Source: a virus
IMG/VR virus record: IMGVR_UViG_3300030103_000677
Location: 1-27,523 of that record
DNA: 27,523 bases
Direction: 5' to 3' (one strand)
In this document: in pieces, positions 19,751-27,366 of the stretch
Numbering within the stretch: position 1 is the first letter of the stretch
Layout of the letters: the number at the start of each line of letters is the position of its first letter
Made by a program: the position numbers and the translations under genes
Notes under the pieces: model-generated
Database searches by the model: none
What the model saw: only the letters and a program-made list of their open reading frames with translations
What the model was told of the DNA's origin: nothing

Positions 19751-20098
19751 AAGATTATAGGAACTAATGGCGATAAAACTTTTAAGGTTATACCACGTCA
19801 ATTTGTAAGCGGTGCAATTACTATAAACCTAACAAGTGAAAGTACTGGCGCAACTATAAATAAAACACCTACCGCTTCAACAGATGGCAATTATATGTCG
19901 TTTGTAGCAGCTTTCGGTACATTAACTGAGGGCGATTTTTATATGCTTGAGGTAAAGAATGGTGCTGCTGTAATTTACAAAGACAAAGTATTTTGCACAG
20001 ACCAAACTATAAACCAAGCTAACAACGATTACTATTCTGTTAATAGTGGCGAATACACCACAGAGAATAGCTTTGATAACGATTATATTATTTTATGA
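19748..20098 (+). CDS. Hypothetical structural or connector protein (116 aa)
   Basis: A beta-rich 116-residue protein (MKIIGTNGDKTFKVIPRQFV; ITINLTSESTGATINKTPTA; FYMLEVKNGAAVIYKDKVFC) with an acidic, Asn/Asp/Tyr-rich end (YYSVNSGEYTTENSFDNDYI). No family is recognised, though the YKDKVFCT and terminal DNDYIIL features look conserved. It overlaps the portal start as ATGA, so it is co-translated with the portal. A virion or connector role is likely from context. Confidence 0.6.
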   Translation: MKIIGTNGDKTFKVIPRQFVSGAITINLTSESTGATINKTPTASTDGNYMSFVAAFGTLTEGDFYMLEVKNGAAVIYKDKVFCTDQTINQANNDYYSVNSGEYTTENSFDNDYIIL

Positions 20099-21915
20099 AC
20101 GATTTAAGAATAGTTAATTTAAGCAGTTACACAAGTCCAGAGATTGTAGAGAAATCAAACAAACAATGGGTAGCGTATGGAAGCGACAACAACTACTTCC
20201 AATACCTAATAGACCGCTACAACGGAAGTCCTACAAACAACGCTATTATTAATGGTGTAAGCCAAATGATTTACGGCAAAGGCTTAGATGCTTTAGACAG
20301 CAATAGAAAGCCAGAGGCTTACGCTAAAATGATTACTTTATTTAAAAAGGATTGTGTGCGCAAGTTGTGTTACGATTTAAAACTTATGGGTCAATGCTCA
20401 ATACAAGTTATTTACTCTAAGGATAGAAAAACAATAGCACAAGTAGAACACATCCCAGTAGAGAATTTAAGAGCAGAGAAGTGTAACGAGAAGGGCGAAA
20501 TAACTGGCTACTATTATAGTGATGATTGGAGTAATGTAAAACCAAGAACAGAACTAAAACGCATACCAGCTTTTGGCTATTCAAATGAGAGTATTGAGAT
20601 TATTTACATAAAGCCTTACAGAGCGGGTTATAAGTACTATTCAAGCCCAGATTATCAAGGTGGTTTACAGTACGCAGAGTTAGAAGAAGAAATATCTAAC
20701 TATCACTTAAACAACATCCTTAATGGTTTAGCCCCATCAATGTTGATTAATTTTAACAACGGAACACCAAACGCTGAAGAAAGACAAAACTTAGAAAACC
20801 GCATATACTCTAAATTTAGTGGCTCAAGCAACGCTGGTAAGTTTATACTTGCGTTCAATGATAACGCAGAGAGCCAAGCTACAATAGAGCCTATACAATT
20901 AAGTGATGCACATAACCAATACCAATTCTTGAGCGATGAGAGTGGCAAAAAAATAATGGTGGCACACCGAGTTGTAAGTCCTATGCTTTTAGGAATTAAA
21001 GACAGCACTGGATTGGGTAATAATGCAGATGAACTACAAACTGCATCGGTGCTTATGGATAACACAGTTATTAGACCATTTCAGCACCTTTTAATAGATG
21101 CCTTTGATAGTATATTAGCTTTTAATAATATCTCTTTAAAACTATACTTTAAGACCTTACAACCGCTTGAATTTACAGACCTTGAAAACGTAGAGGATGA
21201 AGAAACAAGAGAAGAAGAAACTGGCGTAAAATTAGCCAAAGATTTGCCAAAGGAATTAGGTAGCGATATAGCAGATGCCTTAATTGACTTAGGAGAGGAC
21301 GAAACAGACCTTTTAAGCGACTTTGACGTAATGGATGAGCGAGAGGTAAACTATGACGAAGAAGATGGCTTAGACGAGGTTATAACGGACTTAAACAAAC
21401 CAAAAGAAAAAAGCACACTTGCTAAAATATGGGAGTTTGTAAGTACTGGTAGCGCAAAGCCTTTTAGAGAAAGCGAACAAGATGGCGAAAGCAAACAAGA
21501 AGCTGAAGAAGGTAATACTTTCTTAGTAAGGTATATGTACAGCCCACAAAGATACAGCGCAAACTCAAGACCTTTCTGTAAAAAGATGGTAGATGCTAAA
21601 AAGGTTTACCGCAAGGAAGATATTATCTCAATGGACACAAAGGTAGTTAATGCTGGTTTTGGTAAGGGTGGAAGCGATACTTACTCAATATGGCTATACA
21701 AAGGCGGTGCAAGATGCCAACACAAATGGCTTAGAAAGACGTATGTGCGCAAGGATGGTGCTAAAGGCTTAGGCGATGCAATTACAACGTCAGAGGCAAG
21801 GTCAAGGGGTTTCAAGCCAGAGGCAAACGCTCAGAAAGTACCAGTAGCACCAAAGGATATGAAGTATAAAGGTTATACCGCTGAATATTGGAACAAAATA
21901 GGATTTAAGAACTAA
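20095..21915 (+). CDS. Portal protein with extra C-terminal domain
   Basis: The 606-residue protein has a portal-type core: WVAYGSDNNYFQYLIDRYNG (about 26-45), an NNAIINGVSQMIYGKGLDAL segment (~48-67), FILAFNDNAESQATIEPIQL, and HRVVSPMLLGIKDSTGLGNN (about 291-310), followed by an ISLKLYFKTLQPLEF strand. An acidic hinge (about 358-440) then leads to a C-terminal domain (about 475-606): FLVRYMYSPQRYSANSRPFC, DAKKVYRKEDIISMDTKVVN, GFGKGGSDTYSIWLYKGGAR, CQHKWLRKTYV. This conserved Cys/His-bearing end resembles MuF-type or accessory domains fused to portals. The portal forms the DNA gateway in the head. Its location after the capsid gene is unusual. Confidence 0.85.
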   Translation: MNDLRIVNLSSYTSPEIVEKSNKQWVAYGSDNNYFQYLIDRYNGSPTNNAIINGVSQMIYGKGLDALDSNRKPEAYAKMITLFKKDCVRKLCYDLKLMGQCSIQVIYSKDRKTIAQVEHIPVENLRAEKCNEKGEITGYYYSDDWSNVKPRTELKRIPAFGYSNESIEIIYIKPYRAGYKYYSSPDYQGGLQYAELEEEISNYHLNNILNGLAPSMLINFNNGTPNAEERQNLENRIYSKFSGSSNAGKFILAFNDNAESQATIEPIQLSDAHNQYQFLSDESGKKIMVAHRVVSPMLLGIKDSTGLGNNADELQTASVLMDNTVIRPFQHLLIDAFDSILAFNNISLKLYFKTLQPLEFTDLENVEDEETREEETGVKLAKDLPKELGSDIADALIDLGEDETDLLSDFDVMDEREVNYDEEDGLDEVITDLNKPKEKSTLAKIWEFVSTGSAKPFRESEQDGESKQEAEEGNTFLVRYMYSPQRYSANSRPFCKKMVDAKKVYRKEDIISMDTKVVNAGFGKGGSDTYSIWLYKGGARCQHKWLRKTYVRKDGAKGLGDAITTSEARSRGFKPEANAQKVPVAPKDMKYKGYTAEYWNKIGFKN

Positions 21916-22415
21916 TGGCAACAGCACTATTTATAAACAGAACGGACTTAGTTAAAAACTCTATAATTGATGGCAATGTAGACACAGATAAGTTTATACA
22001 ATTTATTAAGGTCGCACAGCAAATCGACATACAAAACTTGTTAGGCACAGACCTCTACAATAAGATAAGTGCTGATATTGTTGCTGGGTCTTTGGCTGGT
22101 AATTATTTAAGCTTAGTAAACACTTATGTACAGCCTACTTTGATATGGTTTGCACAAATGAACTACATCCCTTTTGCAGCTTATCAAATAAAAAATGGTG
22201 GTGTGTTTAAGCACTCAAGCGAAACCGCTCAGAACGTAGATAAAAACGAAGTAGATTACTTAGTATCTAAGGCGAGAGAATACGCTAACTACTATTCTAC
22301 AAGATTAGTAGATTATTTAAGTTTTAACGATAACTTGTTCCCAGAGTACAACACGAACACAAACGAGGACATCGACCCAGACACAGACACAACCTTTAAA
22401 GGCTGGGTACTATGA
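21915..22415 (+). CDS. Head-tail connector / adaptor-like protein (166 aa)
   Basis: Mostly alpha-helical: MATALFINRTDLVKNSIIDG, FIQFIKVAQQIDIQNLLGTD, LIWFAQMNYIPFAAYQIKNG, NEVDYLVSKAREYANYYSTR. The pattern, a short helical protein with LLGTDLYNKI after the first helix, resembles head-completion/adaptor proteins (gp6/DUF6712-like) that bind below the portal. It begins at a TAATG junction with the portal gene and ends in an Asp/Asn/Thr-rich tail (NTNEDIDPDTDTTFKGWVL). No enzymatic motif. Confidence 0.7.
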   Translation: MATALFINRTDLVKNSIIDGNVDTDKFIQFIKVAQQIDIQNLLGTDLYNKISADIVAGSLAGNYLSLVNTYVQPTLIWFAQMNYIPFAAYQIKNGGVFKHSSETAQNVDKNEVDYLVSKAREYANYYSTRLVDYLSFNDNLFPEYNTNTNEDIDPDTDTTFKGWVL

Positions 22416-22510
22416 GATACAAGGTAAAAGAAACAAACCTTAGTAAACTAAAAAAATATATTCTTGAAACTTTAAAAAAGCAAGAGATAAAAAAGAAAAA
22501 GAATGAGTAA
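22412..22510 (+). CDS. Tiny basic protein (32 aa)
   Basis: ATG at 22412 overlaps the preceding stop (ATGA), and the stop at 22508-22510 lies inside the next gene. The product MRYKVKETNLSKLKKYILET continues LKKQEIKKKKNE. It is strongly basic and helical. It may serve only to couple translation between the connector and fibre genes. Confidence 0.4.
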   Translation: MRYKVKETNLSKLKKYILETLKKQEIKKKKNE

Positions 22511-23729
22511 ACCTACTTTAACATTAATACCAAGCGGACAAAAAGCCACAAAGGTTTATTCTGTATTGCCAAGTGATGGTACTGGGGACTTTACTTTTGC
22601 AAGGACTGGCGAAGCTACAAGAGTGCGTAAGGATGGACTTATAGAAACTGTTGCTACAACTGTACCAAGGCTTGATTGGTTAAATAGCGATTGTCCTAAT
22701 TTACTTTTAGAGCCATCCAAAACAAACTCACAACAATACTCAGAACTGTCTACTGGTAAAACTGTAACTGGCGGAACACTTACAGATAATAACTCAATAG
22801 CACCTACTGGAGAAAAAAAGGCTATGGAGTTAAAAGAAGATACAAACAACAGCAGACATAGATTTTATGTTGGTGGTGTGCTATCTACAACAAGTGGAAC
22901 TCAATATACTCTAAGTTTGTTCGTTAAAAAACAAAGCGACAATAGATTTATATTTATAAATGCTGGTGCTTTTATGGGTGTTAGCGGTTCTTTTAATTTA
23001 GATACTCAAGCTGTTACTGGGGATGTACAACTATTTGAAACTTATCCTAATGGTTGGTACAGAATAGGTATAACAGCCACAGCAAACGCAACACACACAA
23101 GCGGTTACTTTGTGCAATTACAACAAGGTACATCTGATGTAGATTACACTGGAGATGGTAGTTCAGTACTTGTTTGGGGTTTACAATTTGAAGAAAGTGG
23201 TCTATCAAGCTACATTGCTAACTTATCTTCTGGCTCAACTACAAGGAACTTAGAAACTTGTAAAATTGCTGATTTTTCCTCTATGCCATCAAACTACCCT
23301 ATTACAGTTTACGGAGAAGTTATACCAAATGAGTTATCTTCTACCAGCTATGCTTTTTCTTTGTTGAAGGATGTAGATACAAATGCTAATTATTACTTAG
23401 CTTTACTGCTCAGAAATACAAGTACAGTTAAAATTGTAAGACGAGATACCGATACAAGTGCATCAAATTCAATATCACATACTTTATCGGTAGGAACACC
23501 TTTTAAGTTTGCAGTTTGTTTTCAAAATGAAACAGATTTTAAATACTCTTTCGATGGTTTAAGTGCTGTAACTGTAACAAGTTCAGATGCTGTTACTTGG
23601 GACTATCCAGACGTTCTTTTAGGTGCTTTGAGGTTGTCGGCTGATACTGGCAAAAGAAACTCTATTAAAGAATTTAGATTGTACGATACTGAATTGACAG
23701 GTGCAGAATTAAAAGAATTAACAACATAA
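22503..23729 (+). CDS. Tail fibre / receptor-binding protein with lectin-like C-terminus
   Basis: A 408-residue, Thr/Ser-rich, beta-strand protein. The N-terminal segment contains DFTFARTGEATRVRKDGLIE, TVPRLDWLNSDCPNLLLEPS. The middle (FYVGGVLSTTSGTQYTLSLF to YTGDGSSVLVWGLQFEE) resembles a carbohydrate-binding module. The C-terminal part (about 255-408) has a LamG/ConA-like layout: ITVYGEVIPNELSSTSYAFS, FKYSFDGLSAVTVTSSDAVT, SIKEFRLYDTELTGAELKEL. Similar proteins at phage tail ends bind cell-surface glycans. It is related to the 23926 gene in the PR(L/I)D...LLEP motif and C-terminal sequence. Confidence 0.75.
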   Translation: MSKPTLTLIPSGQKATKVYSVLPSDGTGDFTFARTGEATRVRKDGLIETVATTVPRLDWLNSDCPNLLLEPSKTNSQQYSELSTGKTVTGGTLTDNNSIAPTGEKKAMELKEDTNNSRHRFYVGGVLSTTSGTQYTLSLFVKKQSDNRFIFINAGAFMGVSGSFNLDTQAVTGDVQLFETYPNGWYRIGITATANATHTSGYFVQLQQGTSDVDYTGDGSSVLVWGLQFEESGLSSYIANLSSGSTTRNLETCKIADFSSMPSNYPITVYGEVIPNELSSTSYAFSLLKDVDTNANYYLALLLRNTSTVKIVRRDTDTSASNSISHTLSVGTPFKFAVCFQNETDFKYSFDGLSAVTVTSSDAVTWDYPDVLLGALRLSADTGKRNSIKEFRLYDTELTGAELKELTT

Positions 23730-23735
23730 TTATGA
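23718..23735 (+). repeat. 18-bp direct repeat at fibre-gene end, copy 1
   Basis: TTAACAACATAATTATGA includes the last codons and stop of the first fibre gene and the start of the next gene; an identical copy lies at 25282-25299 at the end of the second fibre gene. Confidence 0.7.
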
Positions 23736-23926
23736 GTTACGGAAAAATTTACGAAACAACTTGGTGGGGAAATCCAAACGAAAATGGCTGGGGTGGCGTT
23801 TATTACGACCTTTCGGTAACAAGTGAAATACCAGATTTACTCTCAGCCCTACAAGTCAGAGCAACGTATTACGAGAATGTTACTGGTACAACTGCAATAT
23901 TAACATCTTTAGAAAATTGTGAATAA
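23732..23926 (+). CDS. Small conserved protein with TWWGNP motif (64 aa)
   Basis: MSYGKIYETTWWGNPNENGW starts a 64-residue, Trp/Tyr/Gly-rich protein continuing GGVYYDLSVTSEIPDLLSAL. It has the look of a small beta-sandwich or a tail tip cap. The TWWG...WGxxYYD pattern seems conserved but I cannot assign a function. It sits between the two fibre genes with a single-base overlap to the second (GAATAATGAG), so it probably works with them (fibre attachment or chaperone). Confidence 0.6.
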   Translation: MSYGKIYETTWWGNPNENGWGGVYYDLSVTSEIPDLLSALQVRATYYENVTGTTAILTSLENCE

Positions 23927-25293
23927 TGAGTAATCTATTAAGTAAAGCAAGTATAATACTGACACCTACCGCCTATGCGGAAAACACTTTATTTCCAGTC
24001 AAACCGCCAAAAACAATAGGAGATAACTCTATTGTAAATGGAGATTTTGCTACTGACAGCAACTGGACTAAAGGAGATGGATGGTCTATTAGTGGTGGGG
24101 TTGCAAGTTCTGATGGCTCACAGAGTGGTTTTTCTCTTTTATCACAAACCATAGATGGAACATTTAATAACCTACAAGATTATGAAGTTACTTATACAAT
24201 AACTTCTTATACCTCTGGCAGTGTTTGTATCATAGGTTTTACTGGTGGTGGCTCAGATGCTTATGGCACAAACAGAACTGAGGCTGGTACTTACACAGAA
24301 ATAATAAGAGCTAATGGAAATACTGCTGTATCTATTAGAGTAAACCCAGGTGGAAAAAACCCAGCTTTTGTTGGCTCGGTAGATAATGTAATTGTGAAAA
24401 AAATATCAAAAGCCGACTTTACAACTCAAACTCGTTCTAATAAAACAAGGGTAAACGAGAGTGGAAATGTAGAAACTGTTGATGCTGCGTTACCAAGAAT
24501 TGACTATACTGGTGGAGTAGGACATATTTTGTTCGAGCCTCAATCAACAAATTTATTTTTAAATTCAGCTACTTTATCAACACAAGGCGTTACTACAACT
24601 GCTGCAAGTCATACTGTTTCTTTTTATGGTACTGGCTCAATTACTTTAAGTGGTACACATAGTGCCACAATTAATGGTACTGGTGCTAATAATAGAGTTA
24701 GTTTGAGTTTCACGCCCTCAAGCGGAACATTAACTTGTACAGTTAGTGGCTCTGTAACAAATGCACAAATTGAAGCCCTATCTTACGCTACTTCTTACAT
24801 ACCAACTACAAGTGGAACAGTAACAAGAACAAGCTCTTCGTCAGCTATAAGTGGTGGTTTATTGGAATTTATAAACTCGTCAGAGGGTGTTTTATATGTG
24901 GAAGCGGCTGCACTTGCTAACGATGGAACTACAAGAAACATAGCTTTAACTGACAACTCGCTAAGCAATAGGATTTGTTTAGAATGGGATGAAACAAGCA
25001 ATGTTATAAAAGGATTTGTTGTTGATGGTGGTGTAAACCAAGCAACATTGTCTTATACAGCACCAGATTTGACACAGTATAATAAAATAGCTTTAAAATA
25101 TAAGGCTAATGATATGGCACTTTGGTTTAATGGTAGTGAAGTAGCAACAGACACATCTGGTACTATGCCCAGCGGAATGTTTGTTTTTGAAACAAATAGA
25201 GGCGACCAATTTGAATTTAACGGAAAAATAAAATGCCTTGCAGTATATAAAGAAGCCTTAACAGACGCAGAACTAACTTGTTTAACAACATAA
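23926..25293 (+). CDS. Second tail fibre / receptor-binding protein, paralogue of the 22503 product
   Basis: A 455-residue protein. N-terminal region: NGDFATDSNWTKGDGWSISG (about 39-58), the typical opening of a carbohydrate-binding module, then DNVIVKKISKADFTTQTRSN, KTRVNESGNVETVDAALPRI and DYTGGVGHILFEPQSTN. The last two segments align with TRVRKDGLIETVATTVPRLD and LLLEPSKTN of the first fibre gene. The C-terminal LamG/ConA-like part ends in CLAVYKEALTDAELTCLTT, parallel to EFRLYDTELTGAELKELTT of the first. The middle (ASHTVSFYGTGSITLSGTHS) is a repetitive beta region. It probably recognises host glycans. Confidence 0.75.
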   Translation: MSNLLSKASIILTPTAYAENTLFPVKPPKTIGDNSIVNGDFATDSNWTKGDGWSISGGVASSDGSQSGFSLLSQTIDGTFNNLQDYEVTYTITSYTSGSVCIIGFTGGGSDAYGTNRTEAGTYTEIIRANGNTAVSIRVNPGGKNPAFVGSVDNVIVKKISKADFTTQTRSNKTRVNESGNVETVDAALPRIDYTGGVGHILFEPQSTNLFLNSATLSTQGVTTTAASHTVSFYGTGSITLSGTHSATINGTGANNRVSLSFTPSSGTLTCTVSGSVTNAQIEALSYATSYIPTTSGTVTRTSSSSAISGGLLEFINSSEGVLYVEAAALANDGTTRNIALTDNSLSNRICLEWDETSNVIKGFVVDGGVNQATLSYTAPDLTQYNKIALKYKANDMALWFNGSEVATDTSGTMPSGMFVFETNRGDQFEFNGKIKCLAVYKEALTDAELTCLTT

Positions 25294-25299
25294 TTATGA
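25282..25299 (+). repeat. 18-bp direct repeat at fibre-gene end, copy 2
   Basis: TTAACAACATAATTATGA, identical to 23718-23735. It covers the end of the second fibre gene and the ATG of the next gene. Confidence 0.7.
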
Positions 25300-25628
25300 A
25301 AATAGGAAAATACGAATTTAAAGACCAAAAAACTGCTGAAGCTAAAATAGAGGGCTTAGGAGTAAATAAAGACGAAGATGGAAACGAGTACCCTACACAC
25401 TCACACGCTGTAGTTAAATTGGGTCATATTATTTTAGAGCGTGGCGAGTATGACGAAGAAGGCGAAGAAATAAAAGCACCAGTACTTAGCAACAAGTATC
25501 ACTTAGATGTTATGTGGGTAGGCTTAGATGAACACCCTTATGGCTGGAAGTCAAATGCAGTAGGTAATATAGATGGAAACGGAGTACACAGCTTTTTTGG
25601 TGTGGACTATCAAAAAAATAAAATGTAA
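25296..25628 (+). CDS. Hypothetical protein downstream of fibre genes (110 aa)
   Basis: The ATG at 25296 (MKIGKYEFKDQKTAEAKIEG) is preferred over a TTG at 25278 that would overlap the fibre gene. The 110-residue protein has a central VVKLGHIILERGEYDEEGEE and a LDVMWVGLDEHPYGWKSNAV, GNIDGNGVHSFFGVDYQKN end. The HPYGWKS...GVHSFFGVDY pattern looks conserved; function unknown. It probably belongs to the tail tip or fibre assembly because of position and coupling. Its stop shares a base with the next ATG (TAATG). Confidence 0.6.
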   Translation: MKIGKYEFKDQKTAEAKIEGLGVNKDEDGNEYPTHSHAVVKLGHIILERGEYDEEGEEIKAPVLSNKYHLDVMWVGLDEHPYGWKSNAVGNIDGNGVHSFFGVDYQKNKM

Positions 25629-25726
25629 TGGTAAAAGGACTTAGATACTTAGCTAACAAAATAGAAAACTTGCAATTTTATCTTATTGCTAAATGGAATG
25701 CTTTTTTAAAAGCAATAATGTTATGA
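25628..25726 (+). CDS. Tiny protein preceding the lysis genes (32 aa)
   Basis: MVKGLRYLANKIENLQFYLI continues AKWNAFLKAIML. It is amphipathic and moderately hydrophobic with several basic residues. Both ends are coupled: TAATG with the preceding gene, ATGA with the next. It could be a small lysis accessory peptide or a translational coupling ORF. Confidence 0.45.
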   Translation: MVKGLRYLANKIENLQFYLIAKWNAFLKAIML

Positions 25727-25896
25727 ATTTGCAAGACGTGAGATTGTACTTATTTAATCTAATTACTTTGGGAATTAGCTTTACTGCTGTGGAAAATAGC
25801 CTTAAAATTATACTTCTTTTGGCTTCTATTGTTTATACAATTCAAAAGATATACGCAACATACAAGAAAAAGAATGAAGCTGACAAAGAACTTTAA
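25723..25896 (+). CDS. Small membrane protein, holin-like (57 aa)
   Basis: The ATG at 25723 overlaps the preceding stop (ATGA). Residues about 7-22 (RLYLFNLITLGISFTA) and 27-43 (LKIILLLASIVYTIQKI) are hydrophobic, separated by a short polar turn, and the C-terminus is basic (YATYKKKNEADKEL). Two transmembrane segments, small size and position directly before an endolysin make a holin likely. The stop overlaps the endolysin gene. A second holin candidate follows at 26277. Confidence 0.65.
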   Translation: MNLQDVRLYLFNLITLGISFTAVENSLKIILLLASIVYTIQKIYATYKKKNEADKEL

Positions 25897-26284
25897 TCTA
25901 AGCGAGTTTGAGTGCAAAGGCAATCTTGAGGGGTGTTATTGTAGGCTTTCAGATGATGTATATAGAAACATCAAAGAACTCGCAGAAAATCTACAAATTA
26001 TTAGGGATGAATTACAAGAGCCTATAAAAATAAATAGTGCTTACAGATGTGAGGCTTGGAATGGTATAAATAATGGAACATTAAAATCTCAACACTTGCA
26101 AGGTAAGGCAGCAGACATAGTAGTAAAAAACTTTACACCAGACGAGGTTGCAAATGCCATTGAGAAATTACAACAAGGTGGGTTTATAAAATGTGGTGGC
26201 TTAGGTAGGTATGACACCTTTACACACATAGACATTAGAGGAACAGAAGCACGATGGGATTTTAGAAAAAACAACAATGCCTAA
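25874..26284 (+). CDS. Endolysin, peptidase M15-type (D-Ala-D-Ala carboxypeptidase/L,D-endopeptidase-like)
   Basis: The ATG at 25874 (MKLTKNFNLSEFECKGNLEG) is chosen over an upstream in-frame start at 25829, and overlaps the preceding gene by 23 bases. The 136-residue protein has the M15/hedgehog-type zinc site: NSAYRC (54-59), H74 and D81 in SQHLQGKAADI, and H118 in FTHIDIRG, with a GGLGRYDTF strand before it. It should cut peptide crosslinks in peptidoglycan. No signal peptide is present, so export would depend on the neighbouring holins. Confidence 0.85.
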   Translation: MKLTKNFNLSEFECKGNLEGCYCRLSDDVYRNIKELAENLQIIRDELQEPIKINSAYRCEAWNGINNGTLKSQHLQGKAADIVVKNFTPDEVANAIEKLQQGGFIKCGGLGRYDTFTHIDIRGTEARWDFRKNNNA

Positions 26285-26729
26285 GAAGAAGTTTAAAGAT
26301 ACGACAGTAGGAAGGCTCTTGCTCGGTGCTGCAAAGGTAATTAACCCAGCTTTAGGTAATGTGCTTGAGGGCGTTATATCTCCAAGCGAAGCGATTAAAG
26401 AAATAACTAAGTCCGACATATCTACAGAGGACAAGATAAAACTACAGCAATTAATACACGAGCAACAAAACAAAGAGATTGAAGAAACCACAAAGCGATG
26501 GGTAAGCGACAACGCCACTGACAGCTATCTTACACGCAATATAAGACCCCTTACACTTGCCTTTTTAACGCTTACACTATTTATATACATAATTTTAGAT
26601 AGTTCACTACAAGGCTTTAAAATAGACGCAAATTGGATTGACTTACTTTCTTCACTTTTACTACTTGTTTATGGTGGTTATTTTGGTATGCGTTCTGCTG
26701 AGAAAATAACTAAGAACTGGAAAAAGTAG
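26277..26729 (+). CDS. 3TM-type holin-like protein (150 aa)
   Basis: The 150-residue protein matches the 3TM holin pattern: a conserved RWVSDNATDSYLTRNIRP at 74-91, then hydrophobic segments at about 92-110 (LTLAFLTLTLFIYIILDSS) and 120-140 (WIDLLSSLLLLVYGGYFGM), and a basic end (KITKNWKK). The N-terminal helix (GRLLLGAAKVINPALGNVLE) may be a third, weaker membrane segment. It overlaps the endolysin by eight bases. In this family the protein permits endolysin release, but Bacteroidetes phage examples are not well tested. Confidence 0.75.
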   Translation: MPKKKFKDTTVGRLLLGAAKVINPALGNVLEGVISPSEAIKEITKSDISTEDKIKLQQLIHEQQNKEIEETTKRWVSDNATDSYLTRNIRPLTLAFLTLTLFIYIILDSSLQGFKIDANWIDLLSSLLLLVYGGYFGMRSAEKITKNWKK

Positions 26730-26737
26730 TATTCTAT

Positions 26738-26768
26738 TTTTTTTTCTAAAATTTAATTAATAACTTTG
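26738..26768 (+). promoter_or_regulatory. Candidate Bacteroidetes promoter upstream of ninG
   Basis: TAACTTTG at 26761-26768 matches TAnnTTTG; the -33 position has TTTT rather than TTTG. It would start a transcript at about 26775 with a leader of about 125 bases before the NinG-like gene, spanning the direct repeat at 26815-26854. Confidence 0.4.
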
Positions 26769-26814
26769 AGCTTTTTATTATAGAATTATGGTATGCTTAA
26801 ATAGATATATATTT

Positions 26815-26854
26815 AGGGAAACATAAACAGATAAAGAAAGGGAAACAAAAACAG
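26815..26854 (+). repeat. Imperfect 16-bp direct repeat (period 24 bp) in the ninG leader
   Basis: AGGGAAACATAAACAG (26815-26830) and AGGGAAACAAAAACAG (26839-26854) differ at one base. The intergenic region 26730-26899 otherwise holds no convincing gene. The repeat could be a protein-binding site or act in the mRNA leader. Confidence 0.5.
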
Positions 26855-26899
26855 TTATAATAAAATAATGACTTCTGAGGTCTATTCTAATTTGGGGCA

Positions 26900-27298
26900 A
26901 TGCCTAAAAAAACACAAAAATACTGGAAGAATAAGATAGATAAAGTATTTCACGAATATATAAGACGTAGAGATGTAGACAACAATACTGGTTATTGTGA
27001 ATGTGTAAGCTGTGGTAAAACGATACATTTTTCTGAAAGTGATGCGGGACACTTTATAAGTAGAAAGTATCTAATCACAAGGTATGACGAAAGGAACGTA
27101 CACGCACAATGTAGAAAGTGCAATCGGTTTGAATATGGTAGGCAGTATGAATACAGTATAGCTTTGGGGCAAGAACTATCACAAGAACTATTACAGACCT
27201 CAAGAAGTATGATAAAATTTTCAGATGCAGATTGGCAAGAAATATATCAAGAATTTAACGACAAATTAAATGAAATAAAAAAGCATCAAAACTTTTAA
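26900..27298 (+). CDS. NinG/Rap-like recombination protein
   Basis: A 132-residue protein with the NinG pattern: a basic N-terminus (PKKTQKYWKNKIDKVFHEYI), C35-x2-C38 in CVSCGK, DAGHFISRKY (48-57), NVHAQC71RKC74 and a NRFEYGRQYEYSIALGQELS segment. Two CxxC pairs and the DAGHF/H site suggest a treble-clef, HNH-related zinc fold. Lambda NinG (Rap) is a recombination (Holliday-junction) nuclease; the same role here is by similarity. The candidate promoter at 26738 would express it separately from the lysis genes. Confidence 0.85.
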   Translation: MPKKTQKYWKNKIDKVFHEYIRRRDVDNNTGYCECVSCGKTIHFSESDAGHFISRKYLITRYDERNVHAQCRKCNRFEYGRQYEYSIALGQELSQELLQTSRSMIKFSDADWQEIYQEFNDKLNEIKKHQNF

Positions 27299-27323
27299 GA
27301 TATATATATAATACTTACCTTTG
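27293..27323 (+). promoter_or_regulatory. Weak candidate promoter between ninG and the terminator
   Basis: TACCTTTG at 27316-27323 matches TAnnTTTG and TTTT at 27293-27296 takes the -33 place (19-bp spacer), the same imperfect form as 26738-26768. A transcript would be short, ending at the terminator 27367-27394. Confidence 0.25.
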
Positions 27324-27366
27324 CTTAATATTCTATGTTTTTGTTTTATGGCTAACCAGCCCAATT

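Noticed and set aside
22503-25293. Diversity-generating retroelement targeting the fibre genes
   Set aside because: No reverse transcriptase and no template/variable repeat pair with adenine-specific differences was seen.
25829-25873. N-terminal extension of the endolysin
   Set aside because: It would overlap most of the C-terminal tail of the holin-like gene; ATG at 25874 begins the conserved NFNLSEFECK segment.
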